DNA of 64,000 nt from Zeus faber (Eukaryota > Chordata > Actinopteri > Zeiformes > Zeidae), in NCBI GenBank assembly GCA_960531495.1, contig OY482859.1, positions 30,325,481-30,389,480 on the forward strand. Reading direction: 5' to 3'. The position numbers and the translations under genes were made by a program. Shown here piece by piece: positions 11,300-23,724 of the stretch. The notes beneath the pieces were generated by a model, which had not been told where the DNA came from, did no database searches, and saw nothing but the letters and a program-made list of their open reading frames with translations. Position 1 is the stretch's first letter. Every line of letters begins with the position of its first letter.

Positions 11300-12066
11300 G
11301 TCAATAATATTAGTCTTTGGATATCAACCTCGGTGTGTCACTGAATATATAAATGTGCGTATGTCAAATATCTTCAAAATTCTTGGAGTAATTATATGGG
11401 CTAACCCCAACCCTACCCCAGCTACACTTTGCCTCTTTTCATTTTCTTTTTGCCTCTGGCTGCAATTGCAGGTAAAATTGAGAATCTTCTCCATTGCTAC
11501 ATGTTCATAATCTGCATCACCAACCTCAATGAACTTCATCACGTCATCAACTTCTTCCGTTGTAACAACCACAACGGAAGAATCATCTGTCTCCTGGTTC
11601 TTGAAAATATTCTGTTTCATCGTCACATTCAGGTTGAAATCTGCTGTTTGAAATGTTCTCCAAGTCCAGGTTAATGCCGGTATAAGATTCAGCATCGCCG
11701 TCAGAGAAGTGACTATCTTTGCAGAAAATGAAGTCCAGTAAGCACTGTTTACACTGACTAGGATCTATTGCACTGGTTAGATTAAGGTCCGCAATATGAT
11801 TTAGAGCTTCTGCCAGTCTCTTCTCGTAATCCATAACAACACGGAGATGAAGGTTTCACAGACAAGTGAAACCGAAGGCTCCTTGTCTTGTTTACGGAAG
11901 TGACTTCAGTTTTCTTCTTCGTTGGTTTACGCCGCCTACACAACAATCTATCCAGGGGTGTGTATAAAACACGTACGATTCTAAGGTTGAACTCTGTCAA
12001 AACGGTTTCACATTGTAACTTCGCATCACATGGAATATAGAGGAATGATTTTCACCTGGACAATTG
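11300..12066 (-). pseudogene. Gene-like unidentified repeat, copy 1
   Basis: On the - strand an ATG at 11832-11834 opens an acidic, serine-rich frame: DYEKRLAEALNHIADLNLTS, then SAIDPSQCKQC, then LDLENISNSRFQPECDDETE. It is followed, in another frame, by SSVVVVTTEEVDDVMKFIEV and a cysteine-containing NFTCNCSQRQKENEKRQ. About 230 bp upstream of the ATG are also conserved in a second copy at 60840-61352, including a TTTACGGAAGTGAC motif and a TTTCACATTGTAACTTC-like end. I do not recognise the family. A CNC-type cysteine stretch after an acidic region occurs in N-terminal parts of some DNA-transposon proteins, so a degraded transposon gene is my best guess. At least one frame break is present. 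Confidence 0.55.
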
Positions 12067-12680
12067 CTTGAAAGGAAACGATCGATCGGCATTGTTCAGT
12101 GCTGTTCACCGTCTTGGTAAGTGAACTGCTTTTTCTCATGTAATCTAATGGGAATATTTGACTCAACGGTTTAACATTTATCTACTATTCATAAATCAAA
12201 CTTGGTTTTGAAAATACATTGAGAGATAAAAAAAAAAAATCGAAAAATTAAAATTCAACAGTTTATACAAGTTATATTTCTTTGACAAAAGATCACAATG
12301 ACAAATTTTTATTTTTACAATTACTCCACCTATTCAGCCCTCCTTCCCTGATGGGGATGGAGAAGTATACTTTATGTGGTTCCAACCCAATCTCACACAA
12401 GTCAACAAATCCGTCCAGTCCTCCTTCACAACCAGAGAAGGCGGTACCCACGTGATGTTCAGTATTTGCTTTTATTTATTTATTTATTCATCTATTATGA
12501 TTGCTTTTAATTCACCTGTATATAACATTTATTTTTACAATGATTGATTTGCTTTTAGTTTATTGAAGTTTAAATTGATTGTGTCCCGATATAGCTCACC
12601 CTGTAAAGCTCTGACACTCCAGCAAAGGTCATTCAATATCATAGCCCGCTTGAGATCAGCTGCCCACAGCAATGAGTGAT
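12067..12680. other. Unassigned intergenic DNA
   Basis: AT-rich, with a TTTATTTATTTATT run near 12473-12490. No gene, RNA or repeat structure recognised. Confidence 0.5.
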
Positions 12681-14227
12681 TCCAAAGTTCAAAGTGTTTC
12701 ATTTGTCAAGTGTACAGTACAACACAGTCATTCGGTACAATGAAATAAGTGATTTTTATTTTTATTTTTTTATAAAATAAGAGTTGAATATATAAAAAAA
12801 ATAAAAGTAAGAGTCGATGTTACAAATACGGGCAAGAGGTCACAGTGTATGTACATAAAATGAAAATAAGAAATATAATAGTGAAACTAAAATAATTGGA
12901 ACATTGTAGCAGTTCCAACAAAAATAGGTCAGTCTATTGCACAAGATATGGATATAAATATAAAGTGAAGGAGTGCCGGTGGATATGTAAATGTAGTTGT
13001 GGTGATATACATTTAATTTACATAGGTCACTACAGATGTTACAGGTTGAGAAGCCTGATGGCCTGAGGGTAAAAACTGTTCGTGAGTCTGGTAGTCCGTG
13101 CCCGGATGCTCCGGTAACGTTTACCAGATGGCAGCAGTGTGAACAGTCCTTAGCCTTGGGCTGTAGTCCTTTATGATGTTCTGTGCTTTCCTAAGGCATC
13201 GTGTGAGGTAGATGCCTTTCACGGAGGGGAGGTGGCAACCAAGGATGCGCTCCGCTGTCTTCACCACTCTCTGGAGCGTCTTGCGATCATCAGCGGAGCA
13301 GTTGTGTACCAGATGGTGATGCAGCCAGTGAGAATGCTCTCAATGGTGCATCGTGCATAGAAGCTGGTGAGAGTCCTGACAGACATGCCAAACTTCTTGA
13401 GTCTCCTCAGGAAGAATAGGCGCTTTTGGGCAGTTTTTATTGCCGCGTCCGATTGACACACAGAGGAACTTGAAGCAGGAGACGCTCTCCACTTCAGCTC
13501 CGTCGATGTGGATGGGGGCGTGCCCCCCTCCGCTGTCGTTTCCTGTAGTCCATGATCATCTCTTTAGTCTTGCAGACGTTGAGAGAGAGGTTGTTATCCT
13601 GGCACCATGTTGCCAAGATGCTGACCTTCTCTCTGTAGGAGGACTCATCATTGTTGGAGATGAGACCTAGGATGGTGGTGTCGTCAACAAACTTGAGGAT
13701 GGTGTTGGTGCTGCGCTTGGCCACACAGTCATGGGTGAACAGGGCGTACAGGATGGGACTGAGTATGCAGCCCTGCGAGGCTCCGGTGCTCAGGGTCAGT
13801 TCAGAGGAGGAGAGATTTCCCATTCTCACCACCTGGGGTCTGCGCTTCAGGAAGTCCAGGATCCAGTTACAGAGGGAGGTGTTAAGACCCAGGATCCTGA
13901 GCTTGGGAACAAGCTTAGCGGGCACAATTGTGTTGAATGCTGAGCTGTAATCTACAAACAGCATCCTCACATATGTGTTGCTCTTGTCCAGGTGGGAGAG
14001 GGTGGTGTGCACTGCCAGGGCGATGGCGTCGGCCGTAGAGCTGTTCGGGCGTTATGCAAATTGAAGGGGGTCCAGGGAGGGAAGGGAAGAGCAGATGTGG
14101 GTTCTAACTAGCTGCTTGAAGCACTTCATGATGGTAGAGGTCAGTGCTATGGGGCGATAGTCATTCAGGCAGGTGATAGATTGTTTCTTTGGTATGGGTT
14201 GTTTCCAGATGCCTTTCTCAAAGGAGG
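12680..14227 (-). mobile_element. CR1/L2-group LINE, 5'-truncated, - strand
   Basis: The main RT frame (13494-14012) shows motif [34 protein letters not shown], the [10 protein letters not shown] motif and the catalytic FVDD of [12 protein letters not shown], then [16 protein letters not shown]. The downstream frame at 13261-13461 (KTAQKRLFFLRRLKKFGMS, FYARCTIESILTGCITIWY) is the usual RT C-terminal part. Upstream text near 14030-14220 reads like the start of the RT domain ([18 protein letters not shown]). The 3' UTR runs to about 12680. The element lacks endonuclease and ORF1 and has at least one frame break between 13461 and 13494. Among the LINEs here it has the best preserved RT core. Confidence 0.88.
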
Positions 14228-14403
14228 AGACTCAAAAATTAGTTGATTAGATTGCCACAGTGACACCCGGGTTCTACATGGGTAGAACTTATGGGAGAAA
14301 TTTACTAGTACATTTAAAAGAAATATATTCATTATATTCTACCATTATATAAGAAAGAACATTCGTTATCTTGCCCATATGCTATATGAATGAAGTAAGT
14401 GTG

Positions 14404-15900
14404 TGTGAGACAGGGGTCAGCAAAGACGTGAATAAGTGCTTTGTTGACTGTGGGCCATATGACATGGGAAGGTGTGTGAATGCAAACATCCCCTCATAAA
14501 ATGTGGCCTGGACTAGTGTCGGGAGGTTTGTTGTTGTAACTGACGTCAAAGAATGCAGACAAATGGCTTCTTTGCAGTATTGACTGTATAGGAGGAAGGA
14601 AGGGATCCTAATTGAGTAAACAGATGTACATTCTCGACCAACAGAAAGAGGTTAAAAGGAGGAGTCCATGAGTGGCTCGGCAGTTCTTTGCCAAACCAAC
14701 TCAGATTCTGTTGTCACTTCTTGCAAGTGATAAAGTCTTATATCTTCAGACCTCGACTCTCTCGAACTTCTCTTCTTCAGTTTAATTGTTAGATGCAGTT
14801 TTTTCCACTACAAACTCAAAATGAGATCAGATCCGGACTTGATGACCTCAGAATCGGAACCCTCGATTGGAAGCCAACATAGAGTATCACTGCTGAGAAC
14901 CAGCCTAATCCAAAACAGCTAGCACCTGAGTTTCTTCACAGGAATTTATCAGATCAACATACACTTGGAGAGTTATTTGAGAACCTTTAACTAATATTGC
15001 TGTGGGCACACACACTATTTTATCAGAATCTCTAGTATTTTGACAATATATCATAAACAATTACTTTTAAGGGTCTTATTTTGGAGATATTCTATTGGGG
15101 ACCATTTTCACACAATGTCCTTTGGAAGCAGAATCATGTGCATTGAGACTCAAATCCGAGTCTTTTCAATGCACATATTCCTGCCACAAGGGCTCATACA
15201 ATTTTAGCGGGCACTGAGGGAACAGGCCTGTCAGCCTCATTTTGTCCTTTTCTAATATTTATCTCCGTTATTGACCCAAGCTCTTATCTATTTTAATCAC
15301 AATATTTCTTACAACTAAACATGAACTATAATTCACACAGTTATTATGAACGGTAATATCACACTTTACAATTCCACAAGCAGTTTTATCAAACACAATT
15401 TCACAAACAGCTTTTGAACAAACATCGCTGTTGATAAGCTATGAACCATGGTGAATCCTGCTGGCTCAAGGGACAAATGTGGATGAGGCCCGAATGGAGA
15501 CCTCACCACCGTCAACTTCATCCTGGCCTCACAACCAAGCATCACAAAAGGAGGGTAACTTTGAGACACATGGTAGCATAATACAACCAGAAAAGGAAGC
15601 GTTTGTCATATGTTCGGTGAGCAATGTTGTACATTTATTCCCAATAACACTTCACCCGAAGGGAGTTTTACTCTCACCATGAATGAACTGAAGAAATTGA
15701 GAAGGGAAGTAACGGCTGATGCGGGCAGAGGAGCCTGCACATGAGATTGGTTAGAGGGTAGCATAAGGAGATGGGGAACCATGCTTGCGAAAATAGGGAT
15801 AGCGACCAGAATAGGGCTTGTGATAGGTAGAATAATCTTCTGCTGTTTGCTTCCAGTACTGAGAACATTTATGAGCAAAGTACTGATTGGTCAGACATCC
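14404..15900 (+). mobile_element. ERV D, broken endogenous retrovirus remnant
   Basis: Fossil on the + strand. The LTR-like part, about 14404-14815, begins TGTGAGACAGG and has an R/U5-like ATAAAGTCTTATATC region similar in style to the ERV C LTR. Near 15670-15900 an envelope transmembrane end is recognisable: a W-rich pre-membrane stretch, a hydrophobic segment and CCLLPVLRTFMSK, which resembles the Env cytoplasmic start of class-I/epsilon-like viruses. Most of the provirus between is missing or unrecognisable. Confidence 0.55.
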
Positions 15901-16640
15901 GTCCAGGCTGCAGTCATTCATGCAACAGTTGTCATCAATCACCGTGAGGAGGCTGTTCCGGTGGTTGGCAAACCAGGAGAGTATGTTACAGCTACTGGTC
16001 TCCCCTGCAACGGACATGGAGTACACCTCTACTGCCCGTGCCGTAATCCTGATGCCGCTCGGAGCCAATGCCGAAGCAGCCTGCAGAGCCCATGCACAGA
16101 TGGTTCTGCATATCAACAGCCGGGAAGCAACATTGTAAGAGGACGCCCCTCCTCCCAGCCTCGCACTGCAGTTGCCTGGTGTTCTTAGGGCTGGTAAGGG
16201 TGGTGGAATAGCTGTGTACAATGCTGCACAGCTAAAGAAGAAAGAAGACATCCACGAATAGAAGATGTGTTGTGATTTTAATTTTATTGTCTGTATTTTA
16301 CATTTTACTTTTTGCTATATGAAGGTCTATATTTGATAATCTTTTTCTGTTTATATCACAGAGAAGATGGTTTTGCATATTTTTATCCATCATGTATATC
16401 ATTGAGTGTAAACAGTTTTTTCTGATAATCAAATATTACCAATGTTTTTGTTTTGTTTGCAACACATGTAAGCACTGGCCCCTAATAGACTAGCTATGGG
16501 AGAGGCTTATTAAATTGCTTGCTCTAATTTTGTGTTTGGGTTTTGTAGCCCCAAAGGGCGGATATAGTATAATTTTAAGCTTATTTCTAAGGGAATCAAT
16601 GAATAAGTAAACATATCTTTGTTTTGGGAATGCCACAATT
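15900..16640. other. Unassigned region with a long antisense open frame
   Basis: A 166-codon open frame on the - strand (15751-16251, cysteine-rich: DDNCCMNDCSLDGC) and overlapping + frames exist. I recognise none as a protein family. It directly follows the Env remnant of ERV D and may be its 3' part or unrelated. From 16260 on the sequence is AT-rich and empty. Confidence 0.4.
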
Positions 16641-17520
16641 AGAAGCAGATGTGGAAGGCAGAAAGGAGGCTCCTCACGTCAATCACTGATAGAAAAAGAA
16701 ATGCGGGGGTTCGGGGGATCAAATCAACCTCGGGAACTGTACTGCCCAGGACAGGCGGGCCCTGCAGAGGGTGGTGCGTTCAGCTGAACGTACCACTGGA
16801 ACTACCCTCCCCTCCCTGCAGGAGTTATACACCAGGAGGTGTAGTAGCAGAGCCCGTAGGATCATGAAGGATCCTCATCACCCCAACAACGGACTGTTTC
16901 AGCTGCTGCGGTCAGGCAAGCGCCTCCGCAGTCACGCAGCGAGAACAGAGAGACTGAGACGGAGTTTCTTCCCTCAAGCCATCAGAACTGTCAACGCTGA
17001 CCTCACCAGGGGTCCTAACCGAGCCATGCACTAGGCTCCACTACCTACTGTACTGAAGGTAGCATACTGTACCGCATACTGTATCACTGTTCAGGGTTGT
17101 TCGTGATGCCGTATTGCTGCGCCGTACTGTTGTATACTGTGCTGTATTATCCCAAACACTACCTCACACTATTCACATTCACATGCCACTTTAATTCACA
17201 TGCCACTTTAAATGCACATATCTGTATATACATAGGCATATTCCTTCTATCTATTCCATTTTATTTCAATTTATTTTTATTGTATTTTATTCTTTATATT
17301 TTTATCTTATTCTATAAGTATTCCACTTACTGTATTACGTTTTAGGAGTCAGTTAGTCGGTCTATTAGAAAGGAATTTTCTACTTTTTATTTTATTTTAT
17401 TTTTTATTTTTTCCTAGGACATATTGTGTGCTATCACCGGGTGCGTTGCATTACATTTCACTGCATATATGTATGGAAGTATGTATATGTATGTGACAAA
17501 TAAAAAATCTTGAAATCTTG
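16640..17520 (+). mobile_element. CR1/L2-group LINE, 3' fragment
   Basis: The C-terminal end of a LINE ORF2 is readable at 16740-17034: LQRVVRSAERTTGTTLPSL, YTRRCSSRARRIMKDPHHPN, then GLFQLLRSGKRLRSHAARTE and RRSFFPQAIRTVN before the stop at about 17032. The 3' UTR follows (17035-17520) and ends with a short repeated CTTGAAAT tail, as in CR1/L2-type LINEs. The element is strongly 5'-truncated. It defines the 3' UTR found alone at 1-293, 21868-22190 and 49660-49985. Confidence 0.88.
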
Positions 17521-17639
17521 AAATATATGTTTGCATAAAAACAAAATATAATGTATTTAGACATAAAATATATAAGATATAACTTATTTAGACATAATAT
17601 GAACAATGTATTCCGACAATATAAATAAGAGTGAAAGCA

Positions 17640-17935
17640 TGTAACAACCGAGAGGCCTCTGAAAAGCCACAGTGTGGGGGTCACTTTGAGGGACCTGTGG
17701 CCTCTCTCAGAGGTAGATTAGGCTTCTAAGTAATGATCTCCATATGGTGGTAAGCTCAGAAGATGGGAGGAAAAAAGGAGGGAAAAACATTATGAAAACA
17801 AGAAAGAGTCAATGCTTTGAAAAAAATATCTTACTTTGAAAGAGTTTCTTCAGTGTAATCTGCAGAACTCACTCAGACTGGTAATTCTTTAATAAAAGTC
17901 TTATCTGTGTATTCAACTTTCCTCAAGTGCTGTGG
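17640..17935 (+). repeat. LTR of ERV C
   Basis: Begins TGTAACAACCGAGAGG and has an internal AATAAAAGTCTTATCTG polyadenylation-like region near 17890. It directly precedes gag-like sequence. No second LTR of this family is found in the window. Confidence 0.6.
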
Positions 17936-18941
17936 GTTTTCTCCATGGCACAAATCATCCTCCTCCTGTATTAGAGTGCTATTATGTTGAAAGGTGGCTG
18001 GTGGCTCCATGGCGTCTTTGGACGGCCCTTCTGTGTCCCCGTGCTGGAGAGTCCCTGCTCAGGTGGCAGTGCAATAGATTCACCACCACACCCAAACCTA
18101 CCGCTGTGCCAACCAGCGGAACAGCTCTGGCAACCACCACCACTCTACCGCTGCTGCCGCCAGCTTTACCGCTGCCGGCACCAGCTCGACTACTGCCACC
18201 GTCAGCTCTCCCGCCGCTGCCACCAGAACTACCACTGCCACCAACAGTGTACTACCGCCACCACCAGCTGTACTACCATCACCATTGCCGCACTCCAACC
18301 TCGGGAGACCTGGTTGACCCGGATATACCACCACCCTTTTATGAGGATGACTTGGGATTCGAGTCCTCCCCGATCACAACCCGCACCAAGTGTACCCGCC
18401 AGTCACGTGAAAGAGGGGTACCAAGTTTCTTAGCGGGGAGACACGCAGACCAAGCGCTGAGGGGGTTTCATCAGCAACCCTCAGACCTCGACTGTCCTCC
18501 AAGCAACCATGGTCCATTGCCCCAACCCCCAAGGGTGGGACAAGACAGACACCGTGCTGGTCTACAGACCTTACAAGATGACTGAACTTTCCACCTTAGC
18601 TGCTGAACTCCCTAATCCTGCTATTAGGAGAGGTGCAGCCTTCTGTGTAGAATTAAACATCTTGATAGAATTACAAAAGACAATTATCACCAAACTGAAC
18701 GTTTTACTGGGAAAGGTCTTCAGCCTGAAGTGGTTTCAAGTGAAAGGGGACTTTCACCAGAAGGACCCTGGGCTGATGATGACATTTACTGAGGCCACAT
18801 ATGGGGTCTGGTGGACAATATCACACTTGTCTACATGATACACATGGACTGGGGCCAGGTAAAATGCTGCAAGCAGGAAGAAAGTGAAACCTGTAATTCC
18901 TACCTAACCAGGTTGGAGGATGTTTTTCGCACACGCGGCGG

Positions 18942-18975
18942 AATCCCCTACACCCCATGAGGGGTGTAGGGGATT
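18942..18975. repeat. Perfect hairpin, 15-bp arms
   Basis: AATCCCCTACACCCC and its exact complement are separated by the 4-nt loop ATGA. It lies just before the nested hAT element. Confidence 0.9.
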
Positions 18976-19025
18976 ATCGACACCCCGTACGAACAACGAT
19001 TAAAGAACTGCTCTGTTATCTAGAG

Positions 19026-21432
19026 CAGTTGTCCCCAACCCCCGGGCCGCGGATCGGTAACGGTCCGCGGATCAATTGGTACCGGGCCGCCCTAGAAATA
19101 ATTAATTACTTCCGTTGTATTTATTATCAGAGTCTGAAAAATCTTTTATTTTGAAAAATGACCGGATTCTCTCGGTTACATCTCGGTCACTTGAGCGCCA
19201 AAAATTTAACCCACAAGCTAGCAAAATGAGCAAAAAACTTTGGAAAGTTTCTTTTCGAAGGGGAAAAGGGCCGGTGAAGAGACAGAAGAGAGCCTACAAC
19301 TTCCAAGAAAAAGAATTTTTTTAACAGACAGTACCAGGAGTTCTACTTGAAGTATGGATTTATCGCGACAGGTGATTCCCACAGACCAAGCCCGCTCTGC
19401 ATAATATGCAGCGAACGGCTCTCTAACGAGGCAATGAAGCCTTCAAAATTGCTTCGCCACCTGGAGACCAAGCACCCTGGATTAAAAAACAAGCCCCCGG
19501 AGTATTTTGAAAGAAAAAAACAGGAACACGAAAGACAGAAGAAATTACTGCTGCCCACCACATCAATAAATGCGAATGCACTGAGAGCATCATACTTGGT
19601 GGCTAACCGTATTGCTAAGGCTAAAAAGCCATTCACTATTGGTGAAGAGTTGATCTTGCCCTCCACTAAAGAAATTTGCCGTGAACTTCTAGGAGAGGCT
19701 GCTGTTAACAAGATAGCACGGGTACCTTTGTCGGCTAGCACTGTGACTCGGCGCATTGAGGAAATAGCCGAAGACATTGAGAAACAATTGTTGGAGAGGA
19801 TTAATACGTCACCGTGGTACGCACTCCAGGTAGACAAATCTACAGATGTTGACAATAAGGCAATACTACTTGTTTATGTGTGATATCTTTATCAGGAGGA
19901 TGTACATGAGGACCAACACCACAGCCGCATAACTGTTCAAGTCGCTGGATGGTTATATATTAGGAAAACTTAAATGGTCCTTTTGTGTCGGCATATGCAC
20001 AGACTGAGCTGCTGCCATGACCGGACGGCTGTCGGATTAAGGAGGTTGCACCTGAGTGTGAATCTACGCATTGTATCATTCACAGGGAAATGCTTGCAAG
20101 CCGAAAAATGCCACCGGAATTGAACAGCGTTTTGAATGATGTCGTTAAAGTTATTAACCACATTAAAGCACACGCCCTTAACTCACGCCTTTTTAAGCAG
20201 CTTTGTGAGGAGATGGACCCGGAGCACACACGGCCTCTCTTATACACAGAAATAAGATGGTTATCCAGAGGGAAATCGCTGGCCAGAGTGTTTGAATTAC
20301 GAGAGCCGCTGCAAAGATTTCTCTCAGAAAAGAAGTCATCGTTGGCAGCACATTTCAGTGACGAGGAATGGGTCGCAAAACTGGCATACTTGTGCGACAC
20401 ATTCAGCCTGCTCAATGAATTAAATCTGTCACTTCAGGGGAAAATGACAACGGTCTTCAAGTTGGCAGATAAAGTAGTCGTAGGTAATAGTAGTAGTATT
20501 TAAAGCCAAACTGGATTTGTGGGGACGGCGCGTGAACAGAGGCATATTGGACATGTTTCAAACATTAGCGGGGATTTTGTGTGAGACTGAGCCTGAGCCT
20601 TCATTCTCACAGCTGGTGCACGATCACCTGTCTTTGCTTTTAAAAGAGATCGAGCGCAACTTCCCAACCAAAAAGGACCCACGAACTGCCAAGGGATGGA
20701 TCCGCGACCCATTTATCAACAAACTATTATTTTCGAGACAACAACTCTGCCGATGTTCTGGATTAAAGTCATGGCAGAATACCCGGAGATCGCCACCACA
20801 GCACTTAAAACCCTGTTGCCATTTCCGACATCCTATCTGTGTGAAGCAGGGTTTTCTGCCGTGATAGCAACCAAAACAAAACAACGGAGTAGACTGGACA
20901 TAAGCAACACACTTCGGGTGTCAGTCTCTCCCATTACCCCAAGATGGGACCATCTTGTTGCAGAGAAACAAGCTCAGGGCACTCATTGATTTAGCGTTGT
21001 GGTGAGTTAAAATTTTCATGCACTTTATATTCATTTTTGTGGCGTATCTGTATCTTATTTTGAAGGCATGTTTAAACGTTACCATAGCGACCAGAGTCCG
21101 AGAGCGTTAGGGCTGTGGTCGCCAACAGAGGGGGATGAGGGAGAGGGGAGAGGAGATGGTTCAAACTGACAACTTTATTTCAGCTGTTGAAAAATATCAT
21201 TCATGGAGTGTTTAATAATAAAAATGTGAAATCTGGAATTGCTGGTTCTTCGTATTTTTTATAACGTTTATTATTTTATTATTTATTTTATTATAATATA
21301 TATTTCTTTATTATTTATTATCATGTTTATTATATTCGCAATATAAACAATCTACGAACCCCCCCCCCCAGTCCGCAGTACAATTGTCAAGCATTGATCG
21401 GTCCGCGGTGATAAAAAGGTTGGGGACGACTG
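19026..21432 (+). mobile_element. hAT (Charlie/ZBED5-like) DNA transposon, complete ends
   Basis: A 2407-bp element with an exact 8-bp target duplication ATCTAGAG at 19018-19025 and 21433-21440. The terminal inverted repeats begin CAGT(T/C)GTCCCCAACC. The + strand encodes a broken transposase. At 19347-19883 there is a BED-type zinc finger (CIICSERLSNEAMKP, LLRHLETKHP) followed by ASYLVANRIAKAKKPFTIGE and WYALQVDKSTDVDN. At 20090-20503 comes KALARVFELRE-like text and LAYLCDTFSLLNELNLSLQG. At 20517-20989 comes LDMFQTLAG, IKVMAEYPEIATTALKTLLP and the dimerisation-like YLCEAGFSA. This is the family behind the domesticated ZBED5/FAM200/SCAND3-like genes. At least four frame breaks or stops mean it cannot make a full transposase. 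It inserted into ERV C, so it is younger than that virus copy. Confidence 0.95.
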
Positions 21433-21867
21433 ATCTAGAGGGCTTGAGGTCAGATATCATTAAACAGAGAAACACAGATGCTGGAGAAAAAGCGTAATGA
21501 AAAATCCAAGAACGAGCGTACGCAAGCCCAAAATTTACAATACGTGCACACATGTTTTACATATCTGGGACATGAAATTTCGGCATCAGGCCGCTCTCTG
21601 GGCTTAGAGAGAATCAAGGCCATTTTAAACATTCCTAAAGAGACAACAAAAACACACCTCATGTCTTTTCTTGGATGTGTAGGCTATTGTAGACAATTGT
21701 TTGATTATTGACATTTAGCGTAACCTCTACATTATTTAGCACACGGTCATGACCTGTCCCCTCAGGTCCCAGTACCCTGGAATGCAGAGGCAGAAGAAAG
21801 CTTGGTGCACGCGCCCTTGGTGATTAATGGGACTTCACCACTTTAATGGGTCCGGTCGGGTTGGACT

Positions 21868-22190
21868 GCCACTTTAATGCACATATCTGTATATACATAT
21901 CTGTTTATAGTCTATCCCATATACATATGCCTATTCCCTTATCTATTTTATTTTATTTTATTTTATTCTATATATTTTAATTTTATTCTATAGTATTCGA
22001 CTTACTGCATTACGTTTTAGGAATCAGTTAGTTAGTCAAGTAGAAATTCTTAGGTAGCTACTGATTTCAGTCTAGGACATATTGTTTGTAATCACCGGGT
22101 GCGTTGCATTGACATTTCACTGCATATACGTATGTATGAAAGTATGTATATGTATGTGACGAAAAACCCTCTTGAATCTTGAATCTTGAA
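21868..22190 (+). mobile_element. LINE 3'-UTR tail nested in ERV C pol
   Basis: Matches the 3' UTR of the LINE at 16640-17520 and ends in a CTTGAATC short tandem tail (two to three copies). It separates the RT and RNase H remnants of ERV C, so it inserted into the virus. Confidence 0.85.
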
Positions 22191-22968
22191 TAGCGATTGT
22201 CTTCACCGCTATCATGGTCTCTGCACTGCTTGTGGCTTATCAGCCACTCAAGGTTCTAGTTCCACAAGCTGTTTCTGCTATTATCTTACAGCAAAAGACG
22301 TTTCATCTCTCTACTGCTCGTTTCTTACATCACCAATACCTCTTTAATCCACATCATGTTACCATTCAACGCTGCTCTGTTCTTAACCCTGCTACCCTCT
22401 TACCAACGGGAAACAATGGCGAACCACATGACTGTTTGGCTGCCATCGAACAACTCACCACCCCATGGGTGGTTCTGAAAGACGTCGCCCTTGGTAATGA
22501 GGACAGGACTTTGTTTGACAGTTCTGCCTCTTGGAATAGACAGAGGGTTGAAGCTGAGCCTATAAAGTGAAGCAGGTAATGCTATCATTAACGTCATTAA
22601 CACACTCTCTCTACGCAGCAAGCTGAGCTCTTTGCTCTTACTCGAGCCTGCATCTTGATAAAGGGAAATATATTACAATACACACTGACAGTTGTTATGC
22701 GTTTGGCATTTTGCACGATTTCCGGGCATTGCCCTCAGACGCCTCTGACCCTGTTTCCGAGAACAACCACTGCGCTGACGCTGCCTCATGCATCCAAAGC
22801 TGCTGCCATTGATCCCCAACTCACATATCATTCCCTTGTGTCCACAAATGATGCCATCACTGTCCCTCTCTGACCTGGTCAAGTTCCAACAGCATGCCTC
22901 CTTGGCTGAGAAGACACGATGGTCCCACAAAGACTGCCATCAGTAGGGAGTGTGGTATGGTCCCTCCG

Positions 22969-22986
22969 GTTAGGGTTAGGGTTAGC
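22969..22986. repeat. Short telomere-like repeat
   Basis: GGTTAGGGTTAGGGTTAG, about three vertebrate telomere units, inside the ERV C pol remnant. It may be chance. Confidence 0.6.
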
Positions 22987-23360
22987 CTCAGCGATTTAGG
23001 TAGCCCACGCCTATCTAAATCGCTTTTCCATTACTATGCTCATTTGTCAAATGGGGTGAACCATGGGATAAAGGGGGGGATGGTACAGCAGATAAACAGA
23101 TGGTGGGACACTGCAGGGTTTATGATTTTTGCTCAGAAGCTCAGTCTGTGCTTCTAACAATGTGGGCCGTGACCACAAAATTCAGCAGTCCAGCCATCCA
23201 ACTCCTGACGCTCCATTTGACCACCTGATGATGGACTTCATCACCCTGTGTCAAGGTAAACATTATTGCCAAATCATAATTTACATGTCTAAATTGACCA
23301 AAGGTTTTCCATCCAAACATGCAGATGCACAGACAGTAGCAAATCCTTCCTTTTTTTAAA

Positions 23361-23724
23361 TGTATTTATTTTACCTGTGCTGTCAGCATGCTGGGCATAC
23401 AAGATATAGTATTTGTATGCCATTGCATCTAGGACAGAGTTAGTCTGTAAGTGGAGTTCAAGTTTTCAATCTGCAATGCAACTCTGTATTAATTCTTTAA
23501 TCATCAAGAACTGCTGCAATAATTCTGTCCTATGGACGACCTGTAGGATGACAAGAGCACAGTTTTTCGTTATACAGAACCACCACCAATCCCCCTCTTT
23601 GGAGAACCGTTTTACCATGTTTTGGTCTATAAACAACTAATCACTCCTCCAAGATGGGGAGAATCACCACCGGTGAGATAGACCCAAACAACAACATGTA
23701 CATGGAAAAACATAAACATCAGAA
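23361..23724 (+). other. Degraded ERV C pol-to-env region
   Basis: No clear domain in the first part. Near 23585-23720 a short frame (GEPFYHVL, LITPPRWGES) may be the integrase end or env start. It is cut by the following LTR-like repeat. Confidence 0.35.

Noticed and set aside
12581-12670. Possible tRNA-derived SINE head (ATAGCTCACC phrase)
   Set aside because: No B box in the right place and no tRNA fold could be drawn.
15751-16251. 166-codon cysteine-rich frame on the - strand as a host gene
   Set aside because: No splice context, no known family, and it overlaps open frames on the + strand next to an ERV remnant; left as unassigned.
18098-18334. Valine/glycine/alanine-rich frame on the - strand
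   Set aside because: Antisense of the proline- and histidine-rich gag part of ERV C.
22969-22986. Interstitial telomere tract as a chromosome-fusion scar
   Set aside because: Only three units inside a decayed ERV; too short to support a fusion.
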